Counted from the first letter of the stretch, positions 48,255-58,375 are shown. The stretch is DNA of 64,000 bases from JAWKTV01 sp041398905 (GCA_041398905.1 JAWKTV010000003.1:124001-188000), one strand, 5' to 3'. The notes: a model not told the origin generated them from the letters alone. Made by a program: numbers and translations.

Positions 48255-48807
48255 ACAGCACTTCTCCCTGAAGGAATGTCCTTGGACAATCAGATTGAAC
48301 AGCGGAACTCGCTCCTCGGCCGATCGTTCGGGCTCCGCTTCCACTCTTCGGGGAAGACGCTTCCTGACCACTCGCTCCGGCGCACCAGACTCCTCGCCTG
48401 TTCACTCGTTTGATGAAACCCTACGCAGGCTCATCCCTCACTCTCACCTGACATGAAGTTGGCCGTGAGGAGTTCCCGGAAAGCTCCACTTCCGCCGGGA
48501 CGCCCTCCTCCATGGATCCGGTCAAATCAACTTTCACCGGGCTCACGTAAATACATCGCGAACATGAACATTCAACTGGCCATATGCGAAGTTTTCCCAC
48601 GGTCGGGAACTTCGGCTTGTTCAGAGTCCCAAACGCTATTGGCTTCTCCGGGTCACGCTGCCCCATCCGCTGATGCAAATAGATGCCGTACGACTGCAGC
48701 GCACCTGCACCGTTGGGGGCTCGTACTGTGAAATCATCGCTGACTGCACCGTTCCAGAACACGCGAGTGCCACTGCCACTCGCATTTTCCATCGCGCACG
48801 TTGCCGG
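48255..48807. other. intergenic region upstream of the DUF1559 gene
   Basis: About 550 bases with no convincing gene. A minus-strand frame at 48421-48792 has 123 codons but shows no family resemblance and an unusual composition, so I leave it out. The DUF1559 promoter must lie here. Confidence 0.4.
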
Positions 48808-49558
48808 CTAACACGTGGCCGTCGCAACGGCCGTATTCCGGGTCGCTGCACGCTCCGCCGCTGGTTTGCGTACCGCATGACCAAAGAAACGCGGCAGCTT
48901 CAAGCAGCGATCGACGATCAGTTCCTGCTCCAGTTCCAGTCCTGCGGAGGAGTAATAGCGGCTCTGTCGGCCCGGCCCCTGGCAAAGTGTATCCCCCAGG
49001 AAGCCCGGTAACCGCGATCCGCTCAACCGATAATAGGCGGAATTCAACAGCATGCGGCCGCCGTAAACCCGCCGCCAGAAGTTGTCGCCGTAAAGCAAGT
49101 AGTTCCAGCCGTAGCCCGTCCCATGGAACGTCGCCAGAATCAGTCCTCCTGGCCGCAGCACGCGCCCATTCCCGCACGGCTATGCGCTCGTCGGTGTAAG
49201 GCACCACCACGCTGCAAACAATCCGGTCGAACTCCCCATCAGCGAACGGCAGCGACTCCGCCTGTCCATGTCGCACCTCCAGACCGCTTTCGCAGGCGGC
49301 CGTTACCAGACCTGGGTCGATTTCGACACCGGCAACCTCACATCCAGCCGCCGCGTAGACACGCAACAGATCGCCGTCGCCACATCCCACGTCCAGGACC
49401 CGATCACAGGAACGGATGTCTTGCGTCAGGAAGCGGCGGCACTGAACCGATGGCGGCAGACTCGGATCGCCTTGAAGGTGCATGTCGTCACGAAGTTCGG
49501 GAGTGCGTTCACTGCCAGAAACGTCAGTGGCGGAACCTGCCTCGCCCGACTCCGGCAC
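48808..49558 (-). CDS. Class I SAM-dependent methyltransferase, one frameshift
   Basis: From ATG 49558 the Rossmann core is seen: CDRVLDVGCGDGDLLRVYAAAG (motif I) and the acidic GVEIDPGLV after it, then SLPFADGEFDRIVCSVVVPY. A frameshift near 49161 moves the C-terminal half into another frame, starting LRPGGLILATFHGTGYGWNYLL and ending at 48808. The restored protein is about 250 residues. The substrate is unknown. Its start is two bases after the DUF1501 stop, so it is the downstream gene of a two-gene operon. Confidence 0.8.
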
Positions 49559-49560
49559 CT

Positions 49561-50937
49561 TCAGAATAGCTCGTGAATCTCGCGGTGCCCGAAATCGACC
49601 AGCGGGAACGGACGCCCTGCCGGTCCAGGAAGGTGCGATTCCAGATCAAACCCCAAACTGTGGAAAATCGTCGCGACCACATCACTCGGTCCAACCGGCC
49701 TGTCGGCGGGTACGCCGCCGATCGGATCGCTGGCACCCACCACTCGGCCGCCCTGCACCCCTCCGCCGGCGAAGTACACCGTGTAGCATTGCGGCCAGTG
49801 GTCGCGACCTCCAGCCGGATTGACGCGCGGCGTCCGCCCGAACTCCGCCAGATTGCACACCATCGTCGAAGGCAACAGCCCCCGTTGCTCCAGGTCCTCG
49901 ATCAGCGCGCCGTACGCCTGATCGTACATCGGGCACACGATCTCCTTCATACCGGCGATCGAAGTGAACGGCTTCGAGCCGTGGATGTCCCACGTCACCT
50001 CGTTGAAGACCGTCAGAAACGTGTTGATCGTCACGAACCGGACGCCGGCCTCCACCAAACGACGCGCCAGCAGGCAGCACTGTCCAAATCGGTTCCGGCC
50101 ATAACGATCACGAACCGCGTCCGGCTCCTTTGTCAGGTCAAACGCGTCCCGCGCCTGCGGGCTGTTCATCATGCGGAAGGCCGCCTCGAAATTGTCGTTC
50201 AGCAGCGCGGCGTTCTCGGTCGCCTCGAACACATTCAATGTCTGATCGACCACCTCGCGCATCTGGCGCCGACGCTCCAAACGCACCGTACCGATGTCCG
50301 TCGGGGGCAGCAGGTCGGGAACCTTGAAGTCCTTCTGAGAAGGATCGGCATTGAGCGAGAACGGGTCGTGCGCCTTGCCCAGGAACCCGCCTGATTGACC
50401 GTTCGGCAGATTGCCTCCGCCCCGCCCCATCAGTTCCGGCAGCACCACGAACGGCGGCAGATCGGTCTTGCGGCCACGCAAGTAGCTCGTCACCGCTCCG
50501 GCGTGCGGAGTGTTGACGCCGCCGGCGAACTGCCGGCCAGTTTGCATCATCTGCCAGCCCGCATCATGAACGGCCGCCCCGGTATGATGGCACGACCGCA
50601 CCAGCGAAAACTTGTCGGCGATCGCCGCGTGCCTCGGCAGAATCTCCGACAACTGCAGGTCCGGCACCTTGGTCGAGATCGGCTGAAACGGGCCGCGAAT
50701 CTCGCTCGCCGCGTCCGGTTTCATGTCCCACAAGTCGATGTGACTGGGGGCACCGAGGTTGAAGATCATGATGCAGGCGCGATCATCCGCGCCGTTCCTC
50801 ACCGCCCCGGCCTCCTTTGCCGCCAGGTACTGCGGCAGAGACAGTCCGATCGCCCCGAGCGCTCCCACCTGCAGGAAGTCCCGCCGCGTCAGACCGTCGC
50901 ACGTCGTTGTTGTCCCTGCACCAGTGAACGTCAGCAT
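49561..50937 (-). CDS. DUF1501 Tat-exported protein
   Basis: ATG 50937 opens a 458-residue DUF1501 protein, a sulfatase-like alkaline-phosphatase-superfamily group expanded in Planctomycetes. Arg18-Arg19 in LTRRDFLQVGALGAIGLSLP form a twin-arginine signal, so it leaves the cytoplasm folded. Family blocks are CIMIFNLGAPSHIDLWDMKP, HHTGAAVHDAGWQMMQTGR, VTINTFLTVFNEVTWDIHG and AEFGRTPRVNPAGGRDHWP. In Planctomycetes DUF1501 genes are usually paired with a DUF1549/DUF1553 cytochrome gene; no such partner is next to this one. The function is not known. Confidence 0.93.
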   Translation of the reverse strand: MLTFTGAGTTTTCDGLTRRDFLQVGALGAIGLSLPQYLAAKEAGAVRNGADDRACIMIFNLGAPSHIDLWDMKPDAASEIRGPFQPISTKVPDLQLSEILPRHAAIADKFSLVRSCHHTGAAVHDAGWQMMQTGRQFAGGVNTPHAGAVTSYLRGRKTDLPPFVVLPELMGRGGGNLPNGQSGGFLGKAHDPFSLNADPSQKDFKVPDLLPPTDIGTVRLERRRQMREVVDQTLNVFEATENAALLNDNFEAAFRMMNSPQARDAFDLTKEPDAVRDRYGRNRFGQCCLLARRLVEAGVRFVTINTFLTVFNEVTWDIHGSKPFTSIAGMKEIVCPMYDQAYGALIEDLEQRGLLPSTMVCNLAEFGRTPRVNPAGGRDHWPQCYTVYFAGGGVQGGRVVGASDPIGGVPADRPVGPSDVVATIFHSLGFDLESHLPGPAGRPFPLVDFGHREIHELF

Positions 50938-51175
50938 GGCACCTTTGCCCTTGGGGATGATGGCACGAAACGAATACATCGGCCGTGGTGGATCATAGCC
51001 CCGCACAAGCTGCCGAGTCCATTCCATATCGACTCGCGCCACGCCCCTGCGCGGCTACGGTCCCACCAAGTCGCGGTGGGGAATCGCGGTGACTTCCACT
51101 ACCATCTCGGCTGGATAATCCGGGAGGGCCCCCGCCCTCCCGCTCGAACCGCACATCGAAATCAAGCTCCCGATC

Positions 51176-51853
51176 GTGTTCCTCCAGCCCTCGCAACCTT
51201 CGCCCTACGACATCCATTTCGGCGTACTGGGGATTCCGGTCAGGGTCACACCGTTCTTCTGGCTGATCACCGCCCTGCTGGGATGGTCCGCACTGGACGA
51301 GGGGCCGGTGTACCTGTTCATCTGGATGCTCGTCGTCTTCGTGTCGATACTCGTCCACGAAATCGGACACGCGACGGCGGCACGAGCATTCGGCTATCCG
51401 CCACAGATCCTGCTGCACCAGTTTGGCGGTCTGGCCATGTACGCCCCTTACCGCGACTACACGCTCACCCGGTCGATCCTGATTACCGCCGCGGGACCGC
51501 TGGCCGGCTTGATTCTGGGAGGCCTGAGTATCGCCGCCTCGTTCTTCACCGTCGCCTTGGCCCCCGATCCGCCCCCGCAGGTGCAGGCGATCCTGTCCGA
51601 CCTGATCTTCGTGAACATCGCCTGGAGCCTGGTCAACCTGCTGCCGGTCATTCCAATGGATGGAGGTCAGATTTGCCGTGACGTGCTGCTGATTTTCTGG
51701 CCGCGGCAGGGCCTGAGGATCGCCCTCGGCATCAGCCTCGCCGTTGCTGCTGGCGTCACGATCCTTGCGATCATGTTCAAGCAAATCTACATCGCAATGA
51801 TGTTCGGGTTCATGGCGTTTGGCAGCCTGAACGAGCTTCAGGGTCGCCGCTGA
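51176..51853 (+). CDS. Site-2 protease family (M50) membrane metalloprotease
   Basis: A GTG at 51176 starts a 225-residue membrane protein with the zinc motif HEIGH at residues 61-65 (His61, His65) and the third ligand Asp162 in PMDGG. Four to six membrane segments surround these. This is a compact M50 protein of the kind that includes SpoIVFB, without a PDZ domain. It would cut substrates within or beside the membrane. The gene is divergent from DUF1501, with an overlap-free gap of about 240 bp. No substrate is apparent nearby. Confidence 0.9.
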   Translation: MFLQPSQPSPYDIHFGVLGIPVRVTPFFWLITALLGWSALDEGPVYLFIWMLVVFVSILVHEIGHATAARAFGYPPQILLHQFGGLAMYAPYRDYTLTRSILITAAGPLAGLILGGLSIAASFFTVALAPDPPPQVQAILSDLIFVNIAWSLVNLLPVIPMDGGQICRDVLLIFWPRQGLRIALGISLAVAAGVTILAIMFKQIYIAMMFGFMAFGSLNELQGRR

Positions 51854-52249
51854 GCCCGCTGAGCCCGGTTGGAGGGAGTAGAAACGTTGGTTGTTGGGGG
51901 ATGCGGCGGCTGACATGCGGTGCAAACATGTCGCAGTCTCGGCGACATGGACACAATCACGAGCCCACGCGCGACTTCTGGCGAGCCGGCACGTTCAAGA
52001 CGGGATCCTGCCCGATCGATTGACGTCGCGCCCGCCCCTTGCCGAAGCGGCGTCGCTTCGCGACTTGACCCGGCCCGCGACAACGCCAAGACAACGGCGC
52101 TCCGCTGTGCCGGAACTCCCGTTGGTCGGTCCGGCCTAAGGCACTGCGTCCGACGGTCCGGGGCCTCACGGCCACCGGCTCGGCAACACCAATGGCAATC
52201 CCGCAGCCCCACCATTGGGCGACTGCCCCCACAGGGAGGCGAGCCTCGC
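51854..52249. other. intergenic region between convergent genes
   Basis: These 396 bases separate the M50 protease gene and hpnH, which converge. No coding or RNA feature was recognised. Confidence 0.4.
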
Positions 52250-53407
52250 TCACGAGTTAACCGAGTTACCGGAGCCAACCCCCACGGGCGTCGGCAGGCT
52301 CTCAAGCGAGTCGAGATCGAGCTGCACCAGTTCGCCGCGAGGCGAAGCCGCGACAGGCTTTGCGTTCGGCGATGGCGGCGCTGCCACCTTTTCACTCAGT
52401 CCGAACAGCGTCACGCGCGCTGCACGCAGTAGTCCGCGCAAGGTGCCAAAGGTCTGATCGACGGCCGTCGGTTCGTACCCGCAATGGACCATGCAGTCCG
52501 TGCATTTGGGATTGCCGCTCGCCCGCCCGTAGTTGCCCCACTCCGTCGAGTTCATCAGCTCCGCGAAGCTGTCGACATACCCCTCCTGAATCAAGTAGCA
52601 CGGCTTCTGCCAGCCGAACACGTTGTAGGTGGGGTTACCCCACGGCGTGCATTCCAGCTCGTAGTTCCCCCGCAGGAACTCGAGGAACAGCGGTGACTGA
52701 TTGAACCGCCAACCCCGCTTGGCCTTCCCCAGCAGCCGCTGGAACAGGCCGATGGTTTGATTGCGATGCAGAAAGTGCTCCTGATCGGGAGCCTTCTCGT
52801 ACGGATACCCGGGCGAGATCATCATCCCTTCGACGCCCAGCCGCATCATCTCATCGAAGAAGCCCTGCATCCGCTCGGCGTCAGCGGTTGAAAAGAACGT
52901 CGAATTCGTGGTGACGCGGAAGCCCCGGGCGAGCGCGGCTTTCACGGCACGCACGGCGATCTCGTACGTCCCTTCGCGGCAGACCGCTTCGTCATGCTCC
53001 GCCGCGGGACCGTCCAGGTGAATCGAAAACGACAGGTACTTCGACGGCGTGAATTGATCGAGGTGTTTCTCCAGCAGCAGCGCGTTGGTGCAGAGGTACA
53101 CGTACTTGCGCCGCGCAACCAGACCGGCGACGATCCCGCCGATCTGCGGATGCAGCAGCGGTTCACCGCCGGGTATCGAAACAACGGGCGCGCCACATTC
53201 GTCCACGGCCCGAAAGCACTCCTCGGGCGAAAGGTTCTTGCGGAGGATCTCCACCGGATGCTGAATCTTCCCGCATCCCGCGCAGGCCAGGTTGCAGCGG
53301 AACAGCGGTTCGAGCATCAGCACCAGTGGATACCGCTTTCGCCCACGGAGCTTCTGCCCCAGCACGTAAGTCGCGACGGTCCACATCTGCGAAACAGGCA
53401 CGCCCAT
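52250..53407 (-). CDS. hpnH: Radical SAM hopanoid biosynthesis protein HpnH
   Basis: HpnH is the radical S-adenosylmethionine enzyme that couples adenosine to diploptene to give adenosylhopane, the first step in extended hopanoid synthesis. ATG 53407 has an AAGGA ribosome binding site. The 385-residue product has CxxxCxxC with Cys38, Cys42 and Cys45 (CNLACAGC), then APVVSIPGGEPLLHPQIGGI, LSFSIHLDGPAAEHDEAVCREGTY and late MISPGYPYEKAPDQEHFLHR. The C-terminal region (NPTYNVFGWQKPCYLIQEGYV, GNPKCTDCMVHCGYEPTA) is an additional Cys-rich domain. The final 40 residues are Pro/Ala/Ser-rich. No squalene-hopene cyclase gene is adjacent. Confidence 0.92.
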   Translation of the reverse strand: MGVPVSQMWTVATYVLGQKLRGRKRYPLVLMLEPLFRCNLACAGCGKIQHPVEILRKNLSPEECFRAVDECGAPVVSIPGGEPLLHPQIGGIVAGLVARRKYVYLCTNALLLEKHLDQFTPSKYLSFSIHLDGPAAEHDEAVCREGTYEIAVRAVKAALARGFRVTTNSTFFSTADAERMQGFFDEMMRLGVEGMMISPGYPYEKAPDQEHFLHRNQTIGLFQRLLGKAKRGWRFNQSPLFLEFLRGNYELECTPWGNPTYNVFGWQKPCYLIQEGYVDSFAELMNSTEWGNYGRASGNPKCTDCMVHCGYEPTAVDQTFGTLRGLLRAARVTLFGLSEKVAAPPSPNAKPVAASPRGELVQLDLDSLESLPTPVGVGSGNSVNS

Positions 53408-53497
53408 CGATGATCCTTTCAAGTGGGCGGAAGTTCAGTCAAAGAACTGAGAGCATCCTAGTGATGCCCCGCCGCATCCGCATCCCCAAGGCGCGGC

Positions 53498-55069
53498 TCA
53501 CGCCGCCTTCGCCTTTGTCGTCGGCTGAGTCGGGACACGCAGCGTGAACGTGCTCCCTTGACCCGGACCGGCGCTCGTGGCTTCCAGTGAACCGCCGTGG
53601 TCCTGCACGATCCGATGACTGATCGACAGCCCCAGCCCGGTTCCCGTGCCCGCCTTGCGACGAGTGAAGAACGGCTCGAACAGGTGCTCAAGCACTTCGG
53701 GCGACATCCCGACTCCGTTGTCGGAGACCACGACCTCCACATGCTGCGGACACTCGCGGAGCGATACCCGGACCTCGCCGCTTTCCCCCGTCGACTCCAG
53801 CGCGTTCGCGATCAGATTCAGCACCACCTGCTTGATCTCGTCGCCATTCACCCACGCCTGGCAGGGCGTGCTGCGATCGAAACTCACCTTCCGATCGCGG
53901 AACTTGCCCAGGTGACTGGTCATGTTCACCACCTCCTGAACAATCGCCGTGATGTCGTAATGGTTGCGTTCCGTCTCCTTTCCGCGGGCGAAGTTGAGGA
54001 GCTTCTCGGTGATCTTGCGGCACCGCTGCGCCTCGCTCTGCATCATCTGCAGATACTCCCGAATGACGGACGCGTCTTCAGGGGGAAACTTGTCAAGGTG
54101 TTCCGACAGTCGCCAATCCAGCGAATCCGCAGCACCGACGATCGCCGAAAGCGGATTGTTGATCTCGTGCGCCACACCCGCCGAGAGAAAGCCCACACCC
54201 GCAAGCCGCTCCGACTGCACCAACTGCTGACTCCGCTGCCGAACCTGCGCGTCGAGGTCCGCCGTGACCTGCTGGAACCGGGCCGTCATCTTGTTGAACG
54301 CCGTCGCCAGTTCTGAAATCTCGTCTGTGGAACTCACCGGCAGGCGGAAGTCGAAGTCCCCATCCTCCGCCACACGCAACGCACCCTCATGCAGTCGGCA
54401 GATCGGAGCAAACACCCAGCGATACCCGCACCACACGAGAAACAGGAACAGCAACACCGCCCCGCTGCCGGTGATCCAGACCAGTCGGTTGTGCCACGCA
54501 TACTCGCTCTGAGCGTCCTGCAGGCGATTCGTCAGTTCCATCGCCGGGTCGGGCATCGACTCGACCGTCTCGATCAACTCGCTGAGCACGACGAGAATCT
54601 GACGTTGGTGCGGTTCCGGGTTGTTCGACTGACGAAGCCCGTTGATCTCGGCACGAAGTGTCGCCAGCCGGGCATCGATTCCGGACAGAATCCGGTGGTA
54701 CACCTGTCGATTCGGGAGCGGCCGGGAAGGCAGCGTGTCGAGCGCGTCGAAACGCTGCTTGAACTCCTGAATGCGAGTCACCGCCGGCTTGAGCGCGAGT
54801 TCAAACTCCTTCGCCTGAATACGGGCCGCAGCCCGCACCGCGTTCGGCTCTTTCGGCAGCGGAAGCGTGAAGGGACGCAATAGCGAACTGATGGCCGCCA
54901 CGAGTTCCGAGTTTCGCGGCGCGGATCGGATGCTCAAGTCCAGATCATGCACGGTCCGGCGGTACGAAGCCAGACCACGTACACTGCTGTACGTCAGCCC
55001 CCCCAGCAACACCAGCAGCAGCAACAGCCAGAAAAGCATCTTCCGGCGAATGGTCGACGTGACGATCAC
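53498..55069 (-). CDS. Membrane sensor histidine kinase
   Basis: A GTG at 55069 lies six bases after GGAGG, and the product then opens MIVTSTIRRKMLFWLLLLLV, a clean start; upstream codons are not needed. The 523-residue kinase has two membrane segments (about 11-27 and 198-217), a periplasmic sensor domain between them and a HAMP linker after the second. The HisKA site is His301 (GVAHEINNPLSAI), followed by the N box NLIANALES, the DNGVGM box and a GTGTGLGLS box. The kinase is of the EvgS/PilS-like type. No response regulator gene is adjacent, so its target is unknown. The ThiO-like gene lies just upstream on the same strand. Confidence 0.93.
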   Translation of the reverse strand: MIVTSTIRRKMLFWLLLLLVLLGGLTYSSVRGLASYRRTVHDLDLSIRSAPRNSELVAAISSLLRPFTLPLPKEPNAVRAAARIQAKEFELALKPAVTRIQEFKQRFDALDTLPSRPLPNRQVYHRILSGIDARLATLRAEINGLRQSNNPEPHQRQILVVLSELIETVESMPDPAMELTNRLQDAQSEYAWHNRLVWITGSGAVLLFLFLVWCGYRWVFAPICRLHEGALRVAEDGDFDFRLPVSSTDEISELATAFNKMTARFQQVTADLDAQVRQRSQQLVQSERLAGVGFLSAGVAHEINNPLSAIVGAADSLDWRLSEHLDKFPPEDASVIREYLQMMQSEAQRCRKITEKLLNFARGKETERNHYDITAIVQEVVNMTSHLGKFRDRKVSFDRSTPCQAWVNGDEIKQVVLNLIANALESTGESGEVRVSLRECPQHVEVVVSDNGVGMSPEVLEHLFEPFFTRRKAGTGTGLGLSISHRIVQDHGGSLEATSAGPGQGSTFTLRVPTQPTTKAKAA

Positions 55070-55146
55070 ACAGAACCTCCCTGTTCCGATCTTCCGCGGC
55101 AGCCTCGTGGTATACCACGGAACCGACGATACGAACAAGCCGGGGC

Positions 55147-56250
55147 TCAGTCGATTGACTGTCCCGTGAGGCCGGCTCGGATGATCTTCGCCGTGATCGG
55201 GGAGAGTTGCAGCCCCGCCCGAAAGTGGCCTGCGGCCAGCCAAATGTGGTCATTGCCGGGAATCGGGCCAATCCACGGAGTACCACACGTCGCCCACGGG
55301 CGCAGTCCACTCCACTTCGCGACTGGCTCCAGCCCCGCGACCTCCGGCATGATCTCCTCCGCGAAGCGACGCAGGTTCTCGCAGCCGGCCCCGGTCGTCG
55401 TGCGATCGAAGCCAACCAGTTCCTCAGTCGACCCAACGAGCAGATGTCCGTCGTCCCGGCCAACGAAGTAGCGACTGCCGCATTCAATAAATCGGCGCGT
55501 GAGCGGCTCTGGTGTGCGATACAACAGGATCTGCCCACGCACCGGAGTAACCTCGAATTCGAGCCCCAGCTCTTGCACCAGAGGCGTCGTCCAGGCCCCG
55601 GTCGCAAGGACGTAGTGGTCTGCGACGAGTCGGCCGGCTGTCGTCCGCAGAGCCGTGACCGAACTGCCCGCCCGTTCCCAACCGATGACGGCCTGGTGCG
55701 GCCGCAGCTCGACACCAAGTCGCTCGCAATCGGCGACGAGTGCTCGCAGGTGCCACGGGTTTCGCACCTGCGCCGCGTCGGGCAGTAGCCAGCCGCCGGT
55801 CAGCCGCGGCGCAAGCCCAGGTTCCACAGCATGCAGAGCGGCCGCGTCGAGTCGCTCCGCGCAAATGCCCAGTTCCGCGAATCGGTTCGCATCACCCGTG
55901 TCGGCAGGCGGGTTCTGTCGAAACGTGATGGCGGAAGTCGAGACGGCAGCGCCATCCAGCACGATCGCTCCCGAGCGGCGAAATCCATTATCGATGCCGG
56001 TCGAACCGAGCAATTCCTCGCTGAGCGGCTGCCACAAAGGTTGAGCGCGGATCGCCAGGTCGGCAAACGACCCCGGCGGCGGCGTCGACAGAACCGGCGG
56101 CGGCGGAATCATGCCGGCACCCGCCCAAGAGGCTTCGCGCCCCAACTCTTGCCGATCCACCACCGTGACGCCAAGCCCCGCGATTCCGAGTTCGCGCGCG
56201 ATCGACAGACCGACCACACCCCCCCCGACAACAACCACACCGCGACTCAT
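55147..56250 (-). CDS. FAD-dependent oxidoreductase, glycine oxidase-like (ThiO-type)
   Basis: ATG 56250 gives a 367-residue flavoprotein. The FAD-binding GxGxxG is at the start (RGVVVVGGGVVGLSIARELG), followed by EASWAGAGMIPP, the typical active-site loop of ThiO/DadA proteins. Later, TPVRGQILLYRT and GSTEELVGFDRTTT are family features, and DHIWLAAGHFRAGLQLSP is the closing FAD motif. ThiO oxidises glycine to the imine used in making the thiazole of thiamine. The other thiamine genes (thiS, thiG) are absent here, so a broader D-amino acid or sarcosine oxidase role cannot be excluded. Confidence 0.85.
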   Translation of the reverse strand: MSRGVVVVGGGVVGLSIARELGIAGLGVTVVDRQELGREASWAGAGMIPPPPVLSTPPPGSFADLAIRAQPLWQPLSEELLGSTGIDNGFRRSGAIVLDGAAVSTSAITFRQNPPADTGDANRFAELGICAERLDAAALHAVEPGLAPRLTGGWLLPDAAQVRNPWHLRALVADCERLGVELRPHQAVIGWERAGSSVTALRTTAGRLVADHYVLATGAWTTPLVQELGLEFEVTPVRGQILLYRTPEPLTRRFIECGSRYFVGRDDGHLLVGSTEELVGFDRTTTGAGCENLRRFAEEIMPEVAGLEPVAKWSGLRPWATCGTPWIGPIPGNDHIWLAAGHFRAGLQLSPITAKIIRAGLTGQSID

Positions 56251-56515
56251 GAGCTTCGCCAATTAATCCGCCTGCCGCGGTCGGTACCGATTCCCGCAGT
56301 ACGGCGACAACCGGTCGCCGGTCCGGGAAACACTGTAGCGGATTCACGCGAGACTCGCCGCGCCCGACCCAGGCCCGAGATCGCCTGCCAGTTCGCCAAC
56401 TTCTACGGCATCGCCAACCCGCAGGCATCGCCAGCCAGCGAGACCTTCCGCGCCCGAACATCGCCGGGAGCGGATCACCCCACCAAGCGACTCGAGCCCG
56501 CGTCCCTCACCGTCT

Positions 56516-58375
56516 TTACAGCGAACCGGCGTAACCGCGGGCCAGGGCGTTCAGGTCGGCATTGTAGACCGATCGAACCGCCTCCGCGGCCGACTGTCCA
56601 CCCCGCATCGCCTGTATGAACTGGCCAAACTTCGCAGGACCGCCGTTGTTGATCATGAACTTGACCAGCGTGTAGCCGACCGCCGCCGCTCCTGCGGGGG
56701 AGAAGGTGCCATCAGCGAAAATGTCGACCGGGTTGAGCACCACCTTGATGAAGTCCTTGGCGGCCACGTCCTGGTCGCGCAGGTAGGTGTTCTGGCGGTC
56801 AACCGAAAACGCCATCGCCAGACCTGTGCCCCGCAGCACCCAGTCTGGAAGCTGAGCGCCTTCACGGGACAGAAAGGCGCCGGTCATCTGGTCGATCAAT
56901 GCGACCCGCAGTCCACCGGTGGCGGGGGTCGCCTCGTCGCCCACCTCCTGCAGGCAGACGTACGCGTCATCGTAGTCGGCGGTGACAACGGTGTGGGCCA
57001 ACAGCTCCTCCGGAGCCCGCCGTCCATTGTTGACCTGATTGAACTCTTCGTAGCCGAAGCGGTCTTTGAAGACGAAGATCGTCAGCCGTCCCTTCCACGC
57101 TTTGCCGGTCCCGCCAAAGATCTCCCGCAGGCTCTTGAGATGCTCCTGCGCCCAGCCGGCGACCTGCTGCAGTCGCTCGGACGAGACGTTGCCAAACACC
57201 AGGAACTCCCCATCCTCGACGTAGCGGTACGTGTCGGTCGGTGCCGCCTTCTTCCATTGCAGCTCGGTTCGTTCGAACCGGTGCTTGTCGAACTCGGCCG
57301 GTGTGTAGTTGGCGAGACCGCCTCCCATGTTCTCCATCGCGGCCGTCGCGTAGGTTCGCAGCGGGGTCTTGGGATCGTCCCCATCGAAGGTGTTACCCTC
57401 TTCGAACCACTTCTTCAGGTCTTCGTAGTTCTTCCGCGTGATGCGGACCTGGTTGTCGGCCGGCATTCGCGGCAACTCCAGTCCGCCCGTCAGGCGAAAC
57501 AACCGGCTGCCTTCCACGTTGCCCGGCAGCACAACGCGACCGCTGTCGCCGCCCTTCATCATGTCGTGGAACGTCTCCAGCGACAGCCCGCCAGACTGAC
57601 GATTGCTGTTGTGGCAACGGACGCACAGGTTCGCCATGAACGGCGCGACATCGCGGGTGAAGGAAACCGTCTCGCTGCCGGTTGGCTTGGGAATGATGAC
57701 GGTCGGTTCCGGAGTGTTCTCCTTGCCAAGGTCCGCGAGCAGGGTGGCCTCGCTGTCGCCATCGAAGTTGGCACCTTTCTCGACCCACTTGGCGAGCAGG
57801 GCGATTTCCTCAGCGGAGAGCGCGGCGGCATTCTTCGGCATCCGCTTCTGCGCGTCCGGGGTCGCCACAGCGGCGATGAGCAGGCTCCGCGCCGGATTAC
57901 CGGGGATCAGCAGCGGCCCCCCCTGTCCGCCCTGCTTCCATCCAGCGAACGTCGACAGGTCGAGGCCATTCCGCGGGTTCGCGCCGCCATGACAGCTCAC
58001 GCACTTGCCCTCGATCAGCGGGGCGATCTCACCAGCAAAACTGGGGCCGATGCGGGGTGGACGCCCCTCCGCTTTCGCCTGCGCGATCTCCAGCGACTCG
58101 CGTCCACGCTCGATCATCTGAGCCAGTCCCAGCAGCTTCCGGTCGTCCTTGGCGACGCCCAGAGCTGCCGCAATCTCCGTCAGCTTGGCGTCCACCGTGT
58201 CGTAGACCTGCTGGGCCTCTGCGAACTCCTTCTTCCGGATCAGGCTCGACACCGTCCCCAGATCCTTCTTCAGTACGCCCAGCTCCTTGCGTTGCTCGGC
58301 TGTCTGAGCAAACGCAACATCAGTCGCGACCAGGAACAACAGGCCGAAAGCCAGGCAGGACAGCAGCGTACGCAT
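56516..58375 (-). CDS. Two-heme planctomycete-type cytochrome c protein
   Basis: ATG 58375 has an adjacent GGGGAA. The 619-residue product has a signal peptide (about 1-23, ending AFAQ), a coiled-coil-like segment (about 27-100) and two cytochrome c domains with CVSCH at 125-129 and CVRCH at 251-255. The segments KCVSCHGGANPRNGLDLSTF and CVRCHNSNRQSGGLSLETF are those of the planctomycete cytochrome (PSCyt1-like) family. The last 270 residues are a separate domain (LTIFVFKDRFGYEEFNQVNN ... GAQLPDWVLRGTGLAMAFSV) that resembles DUF1570-type gluzincin peptidases but lacks an HExxH. It probably sits in the periplasm. The partner of electron transfer is unknown. Confidence 0.85.
   Translation of the reverse strand: MRTLLSCLAFGLLFLVATDVAFAQTAEQRKELGVLKKDLGTVSSLIRKKEFAEAQQVYDTVDAKLTEIAAALGVAKDDRKLLGLAQMIERGRESLEIAQAKAEGRPPRIGPSFAGEIAPLIEGKCVSCHGGANPRNGLDLSTFAGWKQGGQGGPLLIPGNPARSLLIAAVATPDAQKRMPKNAAALSAEEIALLAKWVEKGANFDGDSEATLLADLGKENTPEPTVIIPKPTGSETVSFTRDVAPFMANLCVRCHNSNRQSGGLSLETFHDMMKGGDSGRVVLPGNVEGSRLFRLTGGLELPRMPADNQVRITRKNYEDLKKWFEEGNTFDGDDPKTPLRTYATAAMENMGGGLANYTPAEFDKHRFERTELQWKKAAPTDTYRYVEDGEFLVFGNVSSERLQQVAGWAQEHLKSLREIFGGTGKAWKGRLTIFVFKDRFGYEEFNQVNNGRRAPEELLAHTVVTADYDDAYVCLQEVGDEATPATGGLRVALIDQMTGAFLSREGAQLPDWVLRGTGLAMAFSVDRQNTYLRDQDVAAKDFIKVVLNPVDIFADGTFSPAGAAAVGYTLVKFMINNGGPAKFGQFIQAMRGGQSAAEAVRSVYNADLNALARGYAGSL

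Noticed and set aside
48421..48792. Minus-strand open frame of 123 codons upstream of the DUF1559 gene
   Set aside because: No family resemblance, no ribosome binding site, and it overlaps the likely promoter region.
50395..51681. Plus-strand open frame of 428 codons
   Set aside because: Overlaps the DUF1501 and M50 genes in a wrong frame and has shadow composition.
51838..52395. Minus-strand open frame of 185 codons in the gap before hpnH
   Set aside because: Arg/Ser-rich shadow that runs into the 3' end of hpnH.
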